Origin: Candidatus Odyssella thessalonicensis
Lineage (GTDB): Bacteria; Pseudomonadota; Alphaproteobacteria; Bin65
DNA: 12,242 nucleotides
NCBI GenBank assembly: GCA_005240015.1
Contig: SBBV01000271.1
Location: 1-12,242 of the forward strand
Reading direction: 5' to 3'
The notes below the pieces were generated by a model. It did no database searches. It had not been told where the DNA came from and saw only the letters and a program-made list of their open reading frames with translations. Below are positions 1 through 6,668 of the stretch, in pieces; position 1 is the first letter of the stretch; the number at the start of each line of letters is the position of its first letter. Made by a program: the position numbers and the translations under genes.

Positions 1-1851
1 GCTGCCGCCGGTGCGCTCGCGCGCGTCTACTTCCGCGCCATGCTCGCGCTCGCGCGCTGGGCGCGCCGGCGGCTCGGCGTGAAGCTCGGCAGGGTGCTGT
101 TCCGGCCGCTCCATGCGCGGCTCGGCCAGACGCTGCGCTCGCTCGTTTCGGGCGGCGCGCATCTCGAGCCCGGGCCGCTCGCCGAGCTCGAGGCGCTGGG
201 CTGGGACGTCTATTCCGGCTACGGGCTCGCGGAAACTGCGTCGGTGTTCACCGGCAACCGCCCGGGACACAAGCGCTTCGGCAGCGAGGGCCGTGTCCTC
301 TCGGGCCAGGCGCGCATCGCCGAGCCCGACGGCGAAGGCGTCGGCGAGATTCAGCTGAAGGGGCCGAGCGTGTTCGAGGGCTACCGCAACAACCCCGAAG
401 CCACCGCCGAGGCCTTCACCGCCGATGGCTGGTTCCGCACCGGCGACCGCGGCCGCGTCGACGCGCACGGTTTTGTCTACGTCACCGGCCGCGAAAAGGA
501 GATGATCGTCCTCGGCGGCGGGAAGAACATCTATCCCGAGGAGCTCGAGCGCGTCTACGGCGACAGCCCCTATGTGAGCGAGGTCGCCGTGCTCGAGCGC
601 GAGGGATCGCTGGTGGCGCTGGTTGTGCCCAATCTCGAAGCGATCAGGAACGCCGGCATCGGCAGCGTCGAAGATGCGATCCGCGTCGAGCTCGCCGAGC
701 GAGCGCGCCGGCTGCCGTCCTTCCAGCGCCTGGCCGGCTTCGCCATCGCGCGCGAGCCGCTGCCGCGCACGCGGCTCGGCAAGTACCGCCGCTTCCTCCT
801 ACCCGAGCTCTACGAGCGCGGCAGCCGCGCCGCCCAGCCGGTTCGCGCCGAGCCGAGCGCCGAGGACAGGGCGCTGCTCGCAAGCTCGCCCGCGCGCGAG
901 ATCTGGGCGGTGCTCGCCGAGCGCTATCGCGACAAGCCGCTCCACCTCGATGCGCATCCGCAGCTCGATCTCGGCATCGACTCGCTGGAGGCGATGGCGC
1001 TGTCGCTCGCGGTGGAGGCGCGCACCGGCCGCCGCATCGCCGACGAGGAGATCGGCGCCGCCGCGACAATCCGCGAGCTGCTCCGCCGCGCGGGCGCGGC
1101 CGCGGCCGAGCCGGCGCGCGAGCCGACGCTTACGGCCGAAGACCTGCGCTGGCTCGACCCGCCCCAGGGCGGCCTGCGCCTGCTCGGCGCCGTCATTCAC
1201 GCGATCAACCGCATCGCGGTCCGGCTCGTGTTCCGGCTGAGCGTGCGCGGCCGGGACCGGCTGCTGGCGACGGGTGGCTTCGCCGTGACGCCCAATCACA
1301 GCAGCGATGCCGATTTCGCCGTGGTCGCGGCGGCGCTGCCGTGGCGGCTGCTCCGGCGCGCGCATTGGGCCGGCGACATCCACCGCCTGTTCCGCACGCG
1401 CTTCCGGCGCAGCCTCTGCCGCGCGATGCGCGTCTTCCCCGTCGACGACCGCAAGCCTGCGGCCACCTTGGCGCTCGCCGCCGAGGTGCTGAAGCGCGGC
1501 GACATCCTGATCTGGTTCCCCGAAGAGTGGCGTTCGCCCGATGGCACGCTGCAGCCGTTCCGGCCCGGCATCGGCTGGCTGCTCGATACCGCGAAGGCGC
1601 GCGTGGTGCCGACCGCGATTCACGGCACCTTCGCCGCGATGCCGCGCGGGCGGAGCTTGCCGCGCCCGGTCAAGGTCGAGCTCGCATTCGGCGCCGCCAT
1701 CGGTGCCGCGGCCCTGGCCGAGCAGGGCGAGGGGGCGAGCGCCGCCGAGCGCATCACCGCGGCACTGCGCAATGCGATCGCTGAGCAGCTCGGCGAGGCC
1801 GGCGACGGCGCGCCGCCGATCACGCGCGCGGCCGGTATCGCGTCCCATTGA
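1..1851 (+). CDS. ANL adenylate-forming ligase / acyl carrier / PlsC acyltransferase fusion (5'-truncated)
   Basis: The reading frame is open to the window edge, so the N-terminus is missing and 616 residues are visible. Residues 1-270 are the C-terminal half of an ANL acyl-activating enzyme: GYGLAET (about 73-79), WFRTGD (144-149), GREKEMIVLGGGKN (163 on) and a terminal PRTRLGKYRR with the expected catalytic Lys261. Residues about 290-360 form an acyl-carrier domain with the phosphopantetheine serine in LGIDSLE (Ser328). Residues about 390-600 are a PlsC-type acyltransferase with the NHSSDAD box (HX4D; His433, Asp438), FPEE at 506 and PTAIHG further on. The inferred role is to activate a fatty acid as an adenylate, load it on the fused carrier and transfer it to a (lyso)phospholipid or similar alcohol at the membrane. 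E. coli Aas combines the ligase and acyltransferase in the opposite order. The domain calls are firm; the true acceptor is unknown. Confidence 0.88.
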   Translation, partial: AAAGALARVYFRAMLALARWARRRLGVKLGRVLFRPLHARLGQTLRSLVSGGAHLEPGPLAELEALGWDVYSGYGLAETASVFTGNRPGHKRFGSEGRVLSGQARIAEPDGEGVGEIQLKGPSVFEGYRNNPEATAEAFTADGWFRTGDRGRVDAHGFVYVTGREKEMIVLGGGKNIYPEELERVYGDSPYVSEVAVLEREGSLVALVVPNLEAIRNAGIGSVEDAIRVELAERARRLPSFQRLAGFAIAREPLPRTRLGKYRRFLLPELYERGSRAAQPVRAEPSAEDRALLASSPAREIWAVLAERYRDKPLHLDAHPQLDLGIDSLEAMALSLAVEARTGRRIADEEIGAAATIRELLRRAGAAAAEPAREPTLTAEDLRWLDPPQGGLRLLGAVIHAINRIAVRLVFRLSVRGRDRLLATGGFAVTPNHSSDADFAVVAAALPWRLLRRAHWAGDIHRLFRTRFRRSLCRAMRVFPVDDRKPAATLALAAEVLKRGDILIWFPEEWRSPDGTLQPFRPGIGWLLDTAKARVVPTAIHGTFAAMPRGRSLPRPVKVELAFGAAIGAAALAEQGEGASAAERITAALRNAIAEQLGEAGDGAPPITRAAGIASH

Positions 1852-1890
1852 ATTTTAGCGACTTGCGGCGTATGTGAGGGCGCTTTTGTG

Positions 1891-1925
1891 CGGGTGCTAA
1901 CGGCCTCAACGGGGCCGGACACCCG
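1891..1925 (+). promoter_or_regulatory. hairpin in the 100-bp gap upstream of asd
   Basis: The gap between the ligase/acyltransferase stop and the asd start can fold as CGGGTG (1891-1896) with CACCCG (1920-1925), enclosing CGGCC (1901-1905) with GGCCG (1913-1917). It ends 26 bases before the asd ATG. No T-run follows, so it is a weak candidate for a terminator of the upstream gene or a leader structure of asd. It does not match a lysine riboswitch, which is much larger. Confidence 0.3.
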
Positions 1926-1951
1926 CGCAAGTATTTGGAAAGGATCGGACC

Positions 1952-2980
1952 ATGGGTTATCGGGTTGCGGTGGCGGGCGCCACCGGCGCCGTCGGGCGGG
2001 AGATGCTGAGCATCCTCGCCGAGCGCAGCTTCCCGGCCGACGAGGTCATACCGCTCGCCTCCGAACGTTCGGCCGGCTCGACGGTGGACTTCGCCGGCAA
2101 GAAACTCACGGTCAAGGATCTCGCCAAGTTCGATTTCACGGGCGTCGACATCGGCCTGTTCTCGCCCGGCGCCAAGGTGTCGGCCGTGCACGCGCCGCGC
2201 GCCGCGGCCGCGGGCGCCGTCGTCGTCGATAACACCTCGCAGTTCCGCTACGACCTCGAGATCCCGCTCGTCGTACCCGAGGTGAACGCGCACGCGATCG
2301 CCGGCTACACGAAGCGCAACATCATCGCCAATCCCAACTGCTCCACGATGCAGATGGTGGTGGCGCTGAAGCCCTTGCACGATCTGGCGCGCATCAAGCG
2401 CATCGTCGTCGCCACCTACCAGTCGACCGGCGGCGCCGGCCAGGCCGGCATGGCCGAGTTGGAGCAGCAGACGCACATGCTGTTCCACGGCCAGAAGATG
2501 CCGCCCAGGAAGTTCCAGAAGCAGATCGCGTTCAACGTCATTCCCCACATCGACATCTTCATGGAAGACGGGTCGACCAAGGAGGAATGGAAGATGGTCC
2601 AGGAGACCAAGAAGATCCTGGATCCGGCCATCGACGTGATCGCCACCTGCGTGCGCGTGCCGGTCTTCATCGGCCACTCCGAAGCGGTCGTGATCGAGTG
2701 CGAGAAGCCGATCAGCGTCGAGGCGGCGCGCGCGGCGCTCGAGAAGGCGCCGGGCGTCAAGGTCGTCGACGAGAGGAAGGACGGCGGCTACATCACGCCG
2801 CTCGAATGCTCCGGCACCGACCCGGTCTATGTGAGCCGCATCCGCAAGGACGCGACCGTCAAGCACGGCCTCGCCTTCTGGTGCGTGTCCGACAATCTGA
2901 GGAAGGGCGCCGCGCTCAACGCCGTGCAGATCGCCGAAGAGCTCGCGCGCCGCTATCTCCGTAAAGCGAAAGCGGCGTAG
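1952..2980 (+). CDS. asd: aspartate-semialdehyde dehydrogenase
   Basis: This enzyme reduces L-4-aspartyl phosphate to L-aspartate 4-semialdehyde with NADPH in the cytoplasm, the branch point to lysine/diaminopimelate, methionine and threonine. The 342-residue length is typical. The N-terminus carries the nucleotide-binding loop GATGAVG (9-15). The active-site cysteine lies in NPNCST (Cys130) and the general-base histidine in FIGHSE (His242). The dimerisation/substrate region with TYQSTGGAGQAG lies between them. A strong ribosome binding site, GGAAAGGA, ends 7 bases before the ATG. The last codon and the TAG stop lie inside a dispersed hairpin repeat (see 2976-3162), so that repeat supplies the stop. 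The gene stands alone, separated from the upstream gene by 100 bp. Confidence 0.97.
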   Translation: MGYRVAVAGATGAVGREMLSILAERSFPADEVIPLASERSAGSTVDFAGKKLTVKDLAKFDFTGVDIGLFSPGAKVSAVHAPRAAAAGAVVVDNTSQFRYDLEIPLVVPEVNAHAIAGYTKRNIIANPNCSTMQMVVALKPLHDLARIKRIVVATYQSTGGAGQAGMAELEQQTHMLFHGQKMPPRKFQKQIAFNVIPHIDIFMEDGSTKEEWKMVQETKKILDPAIDVIATCVRVPVFIGHSEAVVIECEKPISVEAARAALEKAPGVKVVDERKDGGYITPLECSGTDPVYVSRIRKDATVKHGLAFWCVSDNLRKGAALNAVQIAEELARRYLRKAKAA

Positions 2981-3162
2981 GGGCGCGCTGCGCGCGCCCT
3001 CCCTAAACATGGGCCTCGGCGCAGAACCCGTAGGGGCGCACGACTGCGCGCCCTTGGCGCCGCGTGTACCGCCATCGAGCGCGGGCGCACAGCCGTGCGC
3101 CCCTACGACGTTCAGATGCACGTGGCGGTGTTCGAGCAGGGCGCACGCAGCGCGCCCCTACG
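2976..3162. repeat. inverted pair of two-hairpin repeats (GTAGGGGCGC family)
   Basis: Four copies of a short G/C hairpin repeat beginning CGTAGGGGCGC and ending GCGCCC fill the asd-LysE gap. Two are forward (2976-3004 and 3029-3054) and two reverse (3083-3107 and 3139-3162). The left pair and right pair are mirror images about position 3068-3069, with copy starts 53 bases apart on the left and 55 on the right, so the whole block is one imperfect inverted repeat of about 187 bp. Each copy folds into a stem of up to 8 bp with a 3-4 base loop. A copy identical to the first over 29 bases lies at 12202-12230. There is no associated open reading frame. A MITE/REPIN-like element is the best description; it may also end transcripts of the convergent asd and LysE genes. 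Confidence 0.8.
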
Positions 3163-3177
3163 TGTTTGGCGCCTGCG

Positions 3178-3837
3178 CTAAAACCCCAGCGGCTTCGCCG
3201 CGTCGATGATGCGCTGGCCGAGCGCGGTCGTGCTCAAGAGCACGACGATGCCGAAGAACAGGATGAATCCCGCCGAGATGCGGTGAATGATCGCGATGCG
3301 CGCCGAGTTGATGCGGCGGCGGAACACTTCGGCCAGCGCGCAGAGGATCAGCCACCAGAGGCAGGAGCCGGCGAAGACGCCGAGGATCAAGGTCCACGCG
3401 GCCGGCCGGTCGTTCTGCGCCACCACCGCGCCCACCGCCAGGAAGATCGGGCTGAAGGTCAGGATCGTCATCGGGTTGGTGATGGTGAGGATGAAGGCCG
3501 AGACCGTGTCGCCGGCCGCCCCGCGGACCGAAGGCGGCGCGGCTGCCACCTCGACCTGCTTCAGGCAGCCATGCACGCCGAGCACGAGCAGGAGCACGCC
3601 GCCGCCCAGGCGCATCCAGGTCTCGTGCCGCACCAGGAAGTCCGCGATGAACGTGAGGCCGAACGCCGCGACCGCGCCGAAGATCGTGTCCGCGACGGCG
3701 CCGCCGAAGCCGGCGGCGAGGCCGATCATGAGCCCCTTCGATAGCGTGCGCTGGATGCAGAGGATGCCCACCGGCCCCACCGGCGCGGCGATGATGAACC
3801 CGGCGACGATGCCCTTGATGAAGAGGATCAGATCCAT
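3178..3837 (-). CDS. LysE-family amino-acid exporter
   Basis: This is a 219-residue, almost entirely hydrophobic protein with about six predicted membrane segments (roughly 5-27, 38-66, 73-95, 112-136, 146-168 and 184-203) and a short polar loop near 92-110. The N-terminal AAPVGPVGILCIQRTLSKG (17-35) and the TNP motif (120-122) are typical of LysE/RhtB translocators, which export amino acids or related metabolites using the proton gradient. The substrate cannot be told from sequence. It lies downstream of pdxY on the same strand with a 118-bp gap containing repeats, so co-transcription is doubtful. It converges on asd. No clear ribosome binding site precedes the ATG, but the length and start match the family. 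Confidence 0.9.
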   Translation of the reverse strand: MDLILFIKGIVAGFIIAAPVGPVGILCIQRTLSKGLMIGLAAGFGGAVADTIFGAVAAFGLTFIADFLVRHETWMRLGGGVLLLVLGVHGCLKQVEVAAAPPSVRGAAGDTVSAFILTITNPMTILTFSPIFLAVGAVVAQNDRPAAWTLILGVFAGSCLWWLILCALAEVFRRRINSARIAIIHRISAGFILFFGIVVLLSTTALGQRIIDAAKPLGF

Positions 3838-3858
3838 TCGAGCGCGGCGGCCGCAGAT

Positions 3859-3940
3859 GTCGGGGATCAGGGATCAGGTATCAGGGATCAGAGCGCCCGA
3901 TCCAGTGATTCCCATCACTGTCTGGCATCTGATCCCCGAC
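3859..3940. repeat. inverted repeat with tandem heptamers between pdxY and the LysE gene
   Basis: GTCGGGGATCAG at 3859-3870 is repeated exactly in inverted orientation at 3929-3940. The left arm runs into four tandem 7-base units (GATCAGG, GATCAGG, TATCAGG, GATCAGA) at 3865-3892. Outside the arms, CAGATG on the left is matched by CATCTG on the right after a 6-base offset. This looks like a small non-coding repeat element, with no coding potential seen. Confidence 0.65.
3903..3920 (-). terminator. possible terminator hairpin downstream of pdxY
   Basis: A perfect 7-bp stem, CAGTGAT/ATCACTG, encloses a 4-base loop and lies 36-53 bases beyond the pdxY stop. There is no clear T-run on either side, so intrinsic termination is uncertain. 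It also sits in the centre of the surrounding inverted repeat and may simply be part of it. Confidence 0.3.
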
Positions 3941-3955
3941 TCCTGTCATCTGGAC

Positions 3956-4801
3956 CTACGCCGCCCACAGCGGCAGCGCCACGACCGGCACCGAGCTCGC
4001 CACCAGCTCGTCCTGCGCGTCGACCAGCGCCAGCGCGTCGAGCTTCAACGCCTTCGTCTTCTCGAGCACCGCATGCACGCCGTGCACGGCGCGCGCGAGC
4101 GCCGTGCGCGCATCGCCGCGCATCAGGAAATGGCCCAGGAACAGCGCGCAGAAGAGATCGCCCGCGCCATGCGCCGGCACGTCCACGTAGGGGCTCGTCG
4201 CCTGCCAGGCCTGCGTGCCCGAGACGAGCAGCGCGCTGATCGAATTGCCGTGGCGCAGGCCCTTCACCACCACCATCTCCGGTCCGCGCTTCAAGAGATC
4301 GGCGGCAGCCGTGGCGGCCTGATCCACGGTCTTGATCGTCTGTCCCGAGAGCAGTGCCAGCTCGTAGGGGTTGGGCAGCACGATATCGGCCTCGGGCACG
4401 GCCTCGTCGCGGAAGAACTCCGGCACGCCGGCGGCGACGTAGGTGCCCTGCGGCGCGTCGCCGATCACCGGGTCGAGCGCATAGAACATGCGCGGGTTCA
4501 CCTTGCGCACGCGCCTCACCGCGTCGAGCACCGCGCGGCCGATCGCGACGTCGCCGAGATAGCCCGAGATGATCGCGGCGCAGTGCGGGAAGGCCTTGCG
4601 CTTCTCGATCTCGTCGATGATCTCGGCGATGTCGGAGGCATGGTGGATGCCGCCCTTCCAGCTCTCCATCGCCGGGTGGTTGCTGAAATTCACGGTGTTG
4701 ACCGGCCACACCTCGTGGCCGAGCCGCTCCAGCGCGAACACGGCCGCGCGGTTGCCGACGCGGCCATAGGCGACGTGCGACTGGATCGACAGTATCGGCA
4801 T
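3956..4801 (-). CDS. pdxY: pyridoxal kinase PdxY
   Basis: A ribokinase-superfamily kinase that phosphorylates pyridoxal (and probably related B6 vitamers) at the 5' position with ATP in the B6 salvage pathway. From the ATG at 4801 it is 281 residues, close to the usual PdxY length. It starts MPILSIQSHVAYGRVGN, the characteristic PdxY N-terminus. Further motifs are NTVNFSNH (35-42), ALDPVIGD (108-115), LPNPYE (142-147) and the catalytic anion-hole motif HGAGD with Asp215. A 19-codon upstream extension to an ATG at 4858 is open, but it does not resemble the family and has no ribosome binding site, so the internal start was chosen. The gene diverges from the CoA ester lyase across a 124-bp gap. 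Confidence 0.93.
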   Translation of the reverse strand: MPILSIQSHVAYGRVGNRAAVFALERLGHEVWPVNTVNFSNHPAMESWKGGIHHASDIAEIIDEIEKRKAFPHCAAIISGYLGDVAIGRAVLDAVRRVRKVNPRMFYALDPVIGDAPQGTYVAAGVPEFFRDEAVPEADIVLPNPYELALLSGQTIKTVDQAATAAADLLKRGPEMVVVKGLRHGNSISALLVSGTQAWQATSPYVDVPAHGAGDLFCALFLGHFLMRGDARTALARAVHGVHAVLEKTKALKLDALALVDAQDELVASSVPVVALPLWAA

Positions 4802-4925
4802 CGCTTGCCCATCCGGCCGGATATTCCCGCTCCGGCCGGCCCTAAGCTCATAGCCCAATCGGGCGAAAAAGGGCTAAATCTTTTGCCCGCCCGCTCCAAC
4901 TAATACGAAAGAGAGTACTTCCGGC
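4802..4925. promoter_or_regulatory. divergent promoter region between pdxY and the CoA ester lyase gene
   Basis: This 124-bp gap must hold promoters for both genes. It carries two copies of the 9-mer TCCGGCCGG (4812-4820 and 4831-4839), each containing the 8-base palindrome CCGGCCGG and starting 19 bp apart. It also carries a TAGCCC/GGGCTA inverted pair (4851-4856 and 4871-4876). TAATAC at 4901-4906 resembles a -10 box but is only 20 bases from the lyase ATG and lacks a convincing -35. Operator function is speculative. Confidence 0.35.
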
Positions 4926-5831
4926 ATGCCGCTCGTCAACGAGGCGCTCGAGGCCGCGATCGCCCGGCCGCGCCGCTCCATGCTCTACATGCCCGGCGCC
5001 AACGCCCGCGCGCTCGAGAAGGCCAAGACGCTCCCGGCCGATTCGCTGATCCTCGACCTCGAAGACGCGGTGGCGCCCGACGCCAAGGAGGCGGCGAGGA
5101 AGCAGGTCGTGGCCGCGGTCAAGGCCGGCGGCTACGGCAAGCGCGAGCTCGTGATCCGCATCAACAGCCTCGACACCGGCTGGGGCCACGAGGACGTGCC
5201 CGCCGTCGCCAAGTCCGGCGCTGATGCCATCCTCATCGCCAAGGTCGAGAGCGCCGCGCAGGTCCAGCACGTCGAGCACCTGCTCGGCGTCTGGGGCGGC
5301 CCGGACGACTTGGCGCTGATGGCCATGATCGAGACTCCGATGGGTGTCTTGAACGCCGCCGAGATCGCACGCGCCTCCGCGCGCATGATCTGCCTCGTGA
5401 TGGGCACGTCCGATCTCGCCAAGGACCTGCATGCCGCGCACACGCGGGAGCGCCTGCCGATGTTGACCAGCCTCGGCCTGTGCCTGCTCGCCGCGCGCGC
5501 CAACCGCATCGCGATCGTCGACGGCGTGCATCTCGATCTCGCCGACGACGCCGGCTTCGACCATGCGTGCCGGCAGGGGCGCGAGCTCGGCTTCGACGGC
5601 AAAACGCTGATCCACCCGAAGCAGATCGAGGGCGCCAACACGGCCTTCGCACCCTCGGCCGACGACGTCGCCTGGTCCAAGAAGATCATCGCCGCCCACG
5701 CCGAAGCCGAAGCGAAAGGCGAGGGCGTGGTCTTGGTTGACGGCAAGCTGATCGAGAACCTCCACGTCGAGGCCGCCGAGCGCCTCGTCGCCCTCGCCGA
5801 GCGCGTGGCGGAGCTGGAGAAGGCGGGATAG
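4926..5831 (+). CDS. CoA ester lyase, HpcH/HpaI aldolase/citrate lyase family (malyl-CoA thioesterase/lyase-like)
   Basis: A 301-residue TIM-barrel enzyme of the CitE/malyl-CoA lyase family. Visible motifs are RSMLYMPG (17-24), LDLEDAV (43-49), the substrate-binding arginine in VIRIN (Arg78), the metal-binding glutamate in MIETPMG (Glu136), the aspartate in MGTSDLAKDL (Asp163), and GKTLIHPKQIE (225 on). The N-terminal motif and GTSDLAK resemble what I recall of the (3S)-malyl-CoA thioesterase Mcl2 of Rhodobacter more than the L-malyl-CoA/beta-methylmalyl-CoA lyase Mcl1. With mch in the same window, a role in the ethylmalonyl-CoA pathway is plausible. Cleavage of citramalyl-CoA or a related thioester is the alternative. 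A modest ribosome binding site (GAGAG at 4911-4915) lies 10 bases before the ATG. Confidence 0.88.
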   Translation: MPLVNEALEAAIARPRRSMLYMPGANARALEKAKTLPADSLILDLEDAVAPDAKEAARKQVVAAVKAGGYGKRELVIRINSLDTGWGHEDVPAVAKSGADAILIAKVESAAQVQHVEHLLGVWGGPDDLALMAMIETPMGVLNAAEIARASARMICLVMGTSDLAKDLHAAHTRERLPMLTSLGLCLLAARANRIAIVDGVHLDLADDAGFDHACRQGRELGFDGKTLIHPKQIEGANTAFAPSADDVAWSKKIIAAHAEAEAKGEGVVLVDGKLIENLHVEAAERLVALAERVAELEKAG

Positions 5832-5866
5832 GCGAGGGCGGACGCAAGTTCCGCGACGCCGATCGT

Positions 5867-6082
5867 GAACCCCGAAGGGGTTGTGCCCCAAAGCCCAGGG
5901 TTGCCGCGAAGCGGCTACCCTGGGATTCCGCGGTAGATGTCGAGTCAACCCCAAAGGGGTTGTGTCGGTGGCACGCGGAGTGGGCACAACCCCTTCGGGG
6001 TTGGATCATTCAAATCGCGATTGACCCAGGGTAGCGGCTTCGCCGCAACCCTGGGCTTTGGGCCAGAACCGCTTCGCGGTTC
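5867..6082. repeat. 216-bp inverted repeat built from hairpins
   Basis: Arms 5867-5964 and 5985-6082 are inverted copies in register without gaps, around a 20-base centre. Each arm, from the centre outward, has a CAACCCC/GGGGTTG hairpin, a poorly conserved 21-base spacer, a 31-base hairpin (5894-5924 and 6025-6055; 8-bp outer stem CCCAGGGT, one mismatch, 5-bp inner stem, 3-base loop), the linker CTTTGGG, and an outer hairpin (5868-5882 and 6065-6083). The outer 58 bases of the arms agree at 52 positions. Four of the six differences form two compensatory pairs inside stems. No gene is visible. It looks like a MITE or REPIN-type element; no partner transposase is in the window. Confidence 0.85.
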
Positions 6083-6106
6083 TTCGAGCCCAGATTTTCG
6101 GTCGAA

Positions 6107-6180
6107 TTGCGCCGCCTGCTTCATCCGCTGGCGCTTCACCGCCTTCATGTCGGCGACGAAGCGGGGGTATTCGGCGCGCC
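6107..6180 (-). pseudogene. displaced 3' end of a udgX-like uracil-DNA glycosylase gene
   Basis: Bases 6109-6176 match the 3' end of the intact udgX gene (7698-7765) at 60 of 68 positions in the same orientation, offset by exactly 1,589 bp. This includes 27 identical bases at 6138-6164. The encoded tail AEYPRFVADMKAV plus KRQRMKQAA parallels AEYRRFVADMKAV plus RRWRMKTAA of the intact protein. The position matching the TAG stop is now a glutamine codon (TTG on the plus strand at 6107-6109). Similarity ends sharply near 6177 on the upstream side. This is a gene fragment, not a functional gene. Confidence 0.75.
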
Positions 6181-6247
6181 GCCTTACGTCGCGCGGGCCT
6201 ACGCGCGCGGCGTCGCGCTGCGGCGCGGCCTGACCGATCGTCTTTCG

Positions 6248-6286
6248 TGTGACAGCCGTCACGTCTTTGTCGTGACAGGCGTCATA
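6248..6286 (+). promoter_or_regulatory. two tandem CRP-like palindromes upstream of the small exported-protein gene
   Basis: TGTGACAGCCGTCACG (6248-6263) fits the CRP half-site pattern TGTGA-N6-TCACA at nine of ten fixed positions. A weaker copy, CGTGACAGGCGTCATA (6271-6286), begins 23 bp later. They end 100 and 77 bp before the ATG at 6364, a usual place for an activator. The core GTGACA-G-C-GTCA is shared by both sites. Which regulator binds is unknown; another family that recognises TGAC-N4-GTCA is equally possible. Confidence 0.45.
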
Positions 6287-6363
6287 TCGGCCAAGGCGGA
6301 TCGCTGGCAGGCTTCCGCCATCATTCGCACCGGACTTTGCCGGAAAACCCGAGGAGACAGCCC

Positions 6364-6639
6364 ATGACGACCGCTTCGACGAAGACCATCGCCCGCATCG
6401 CCGCGCGGCTCGCCGCCGGCGCGATCCTTTTGTTTGCAGCCGTCAACACCGCCAATGCCGCCGGGTGCCCCGAATGGATGTGCGGGGCCAACGGCACGCA
6501 GCTCGACGGCATCCACCCGGAAACGCTGCAGCCACCAACCATTGACGCATCGCAGCCGGTCTCCGGTAAGGTCAGGAGTCAGGCGGAAAAAAGGTTGGAG
6601 CAGCAGCGTAAGGACCTGATCCGGAATTGGGGCGGGTGA
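6364..6639 (+). CDS. small exported protein of unknown function with CPEWMC motif
   Basis: A 91-residue protein with a clear Sec signal peptide: a basic N-region (Lys7, Arg11, Arg15), a hydrophobic core at about 16-28, and likely cleavage after NTANA or ANAA (about 32-33). The mature part begins with CPEWMC (Cys35 and Cys40, CX4C), then GANGTQLDGI, a proline-containing stretch and a charged, probably helical tail (about 69-88). The start at 6364 is set by GAGGAGA, which ends 6 bases upstream; a longer TTG start at 6337 lacks such a site. I have a vague recollection of CPxWMCGxNGTxLxG-like sequences in small rhizobial hypothetical proteins but cannot name a family. Two CRP-like sites lie upstream. 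The two cysteines could form a periplasmic disulfide. Confidence 0.8.
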   Translation: MTTASTKTIARIAARLAAGAILLFAAVNTANAAGCPEWMCGANGTQLDGIHPETLQPPTIDASQPVSGKVRSQAEKRLEQQRKDLIRNWGG

Positions 6640-6668
6640 CCGAGACGCGTCGGCTCTTTCCACAAACC

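Noticed and set aside
1891..1925. Lysine riboswitch ahead of asd
   Set aside because: The gap is only 100 bases and lacks the multi-helix core of that riboswitch; only one simple hairpin is visible.
1820..3121. Long antisense open frame opposite asd
   Set aside because: The sense strand carries all Asd motifs; the antisense product is His/Arg/Asp-rich with no recognisable family.
2976..3162. CRISPR array
   Set aside because: Repeats occur in both orientations with unequal spacing and there are no cas genes; they are paired hairpin elements.
3287..4903. 538-codon plus-strand frame opposite the LysE gene and pdxY
   Set aside because: It spans two real minus-strand genes and the repeat gap between them, and is composed of arginine/histidine-rich filler sequence.
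4848..5987. Antisense frame opposite the CoA ester lyase
   Set aside because: The sense protein is clearly a CitE/malyl-CoA lyase family enzyme; the antisense frame runs through the hairpin repeats.
5937..6262. Short frames on both strands through the hairpin cluster with NPFGV/QPLRG-like peptides
   Set aside because: The peptides are simply translations of the palindromic repeats, which is why similar words occur on both strands.
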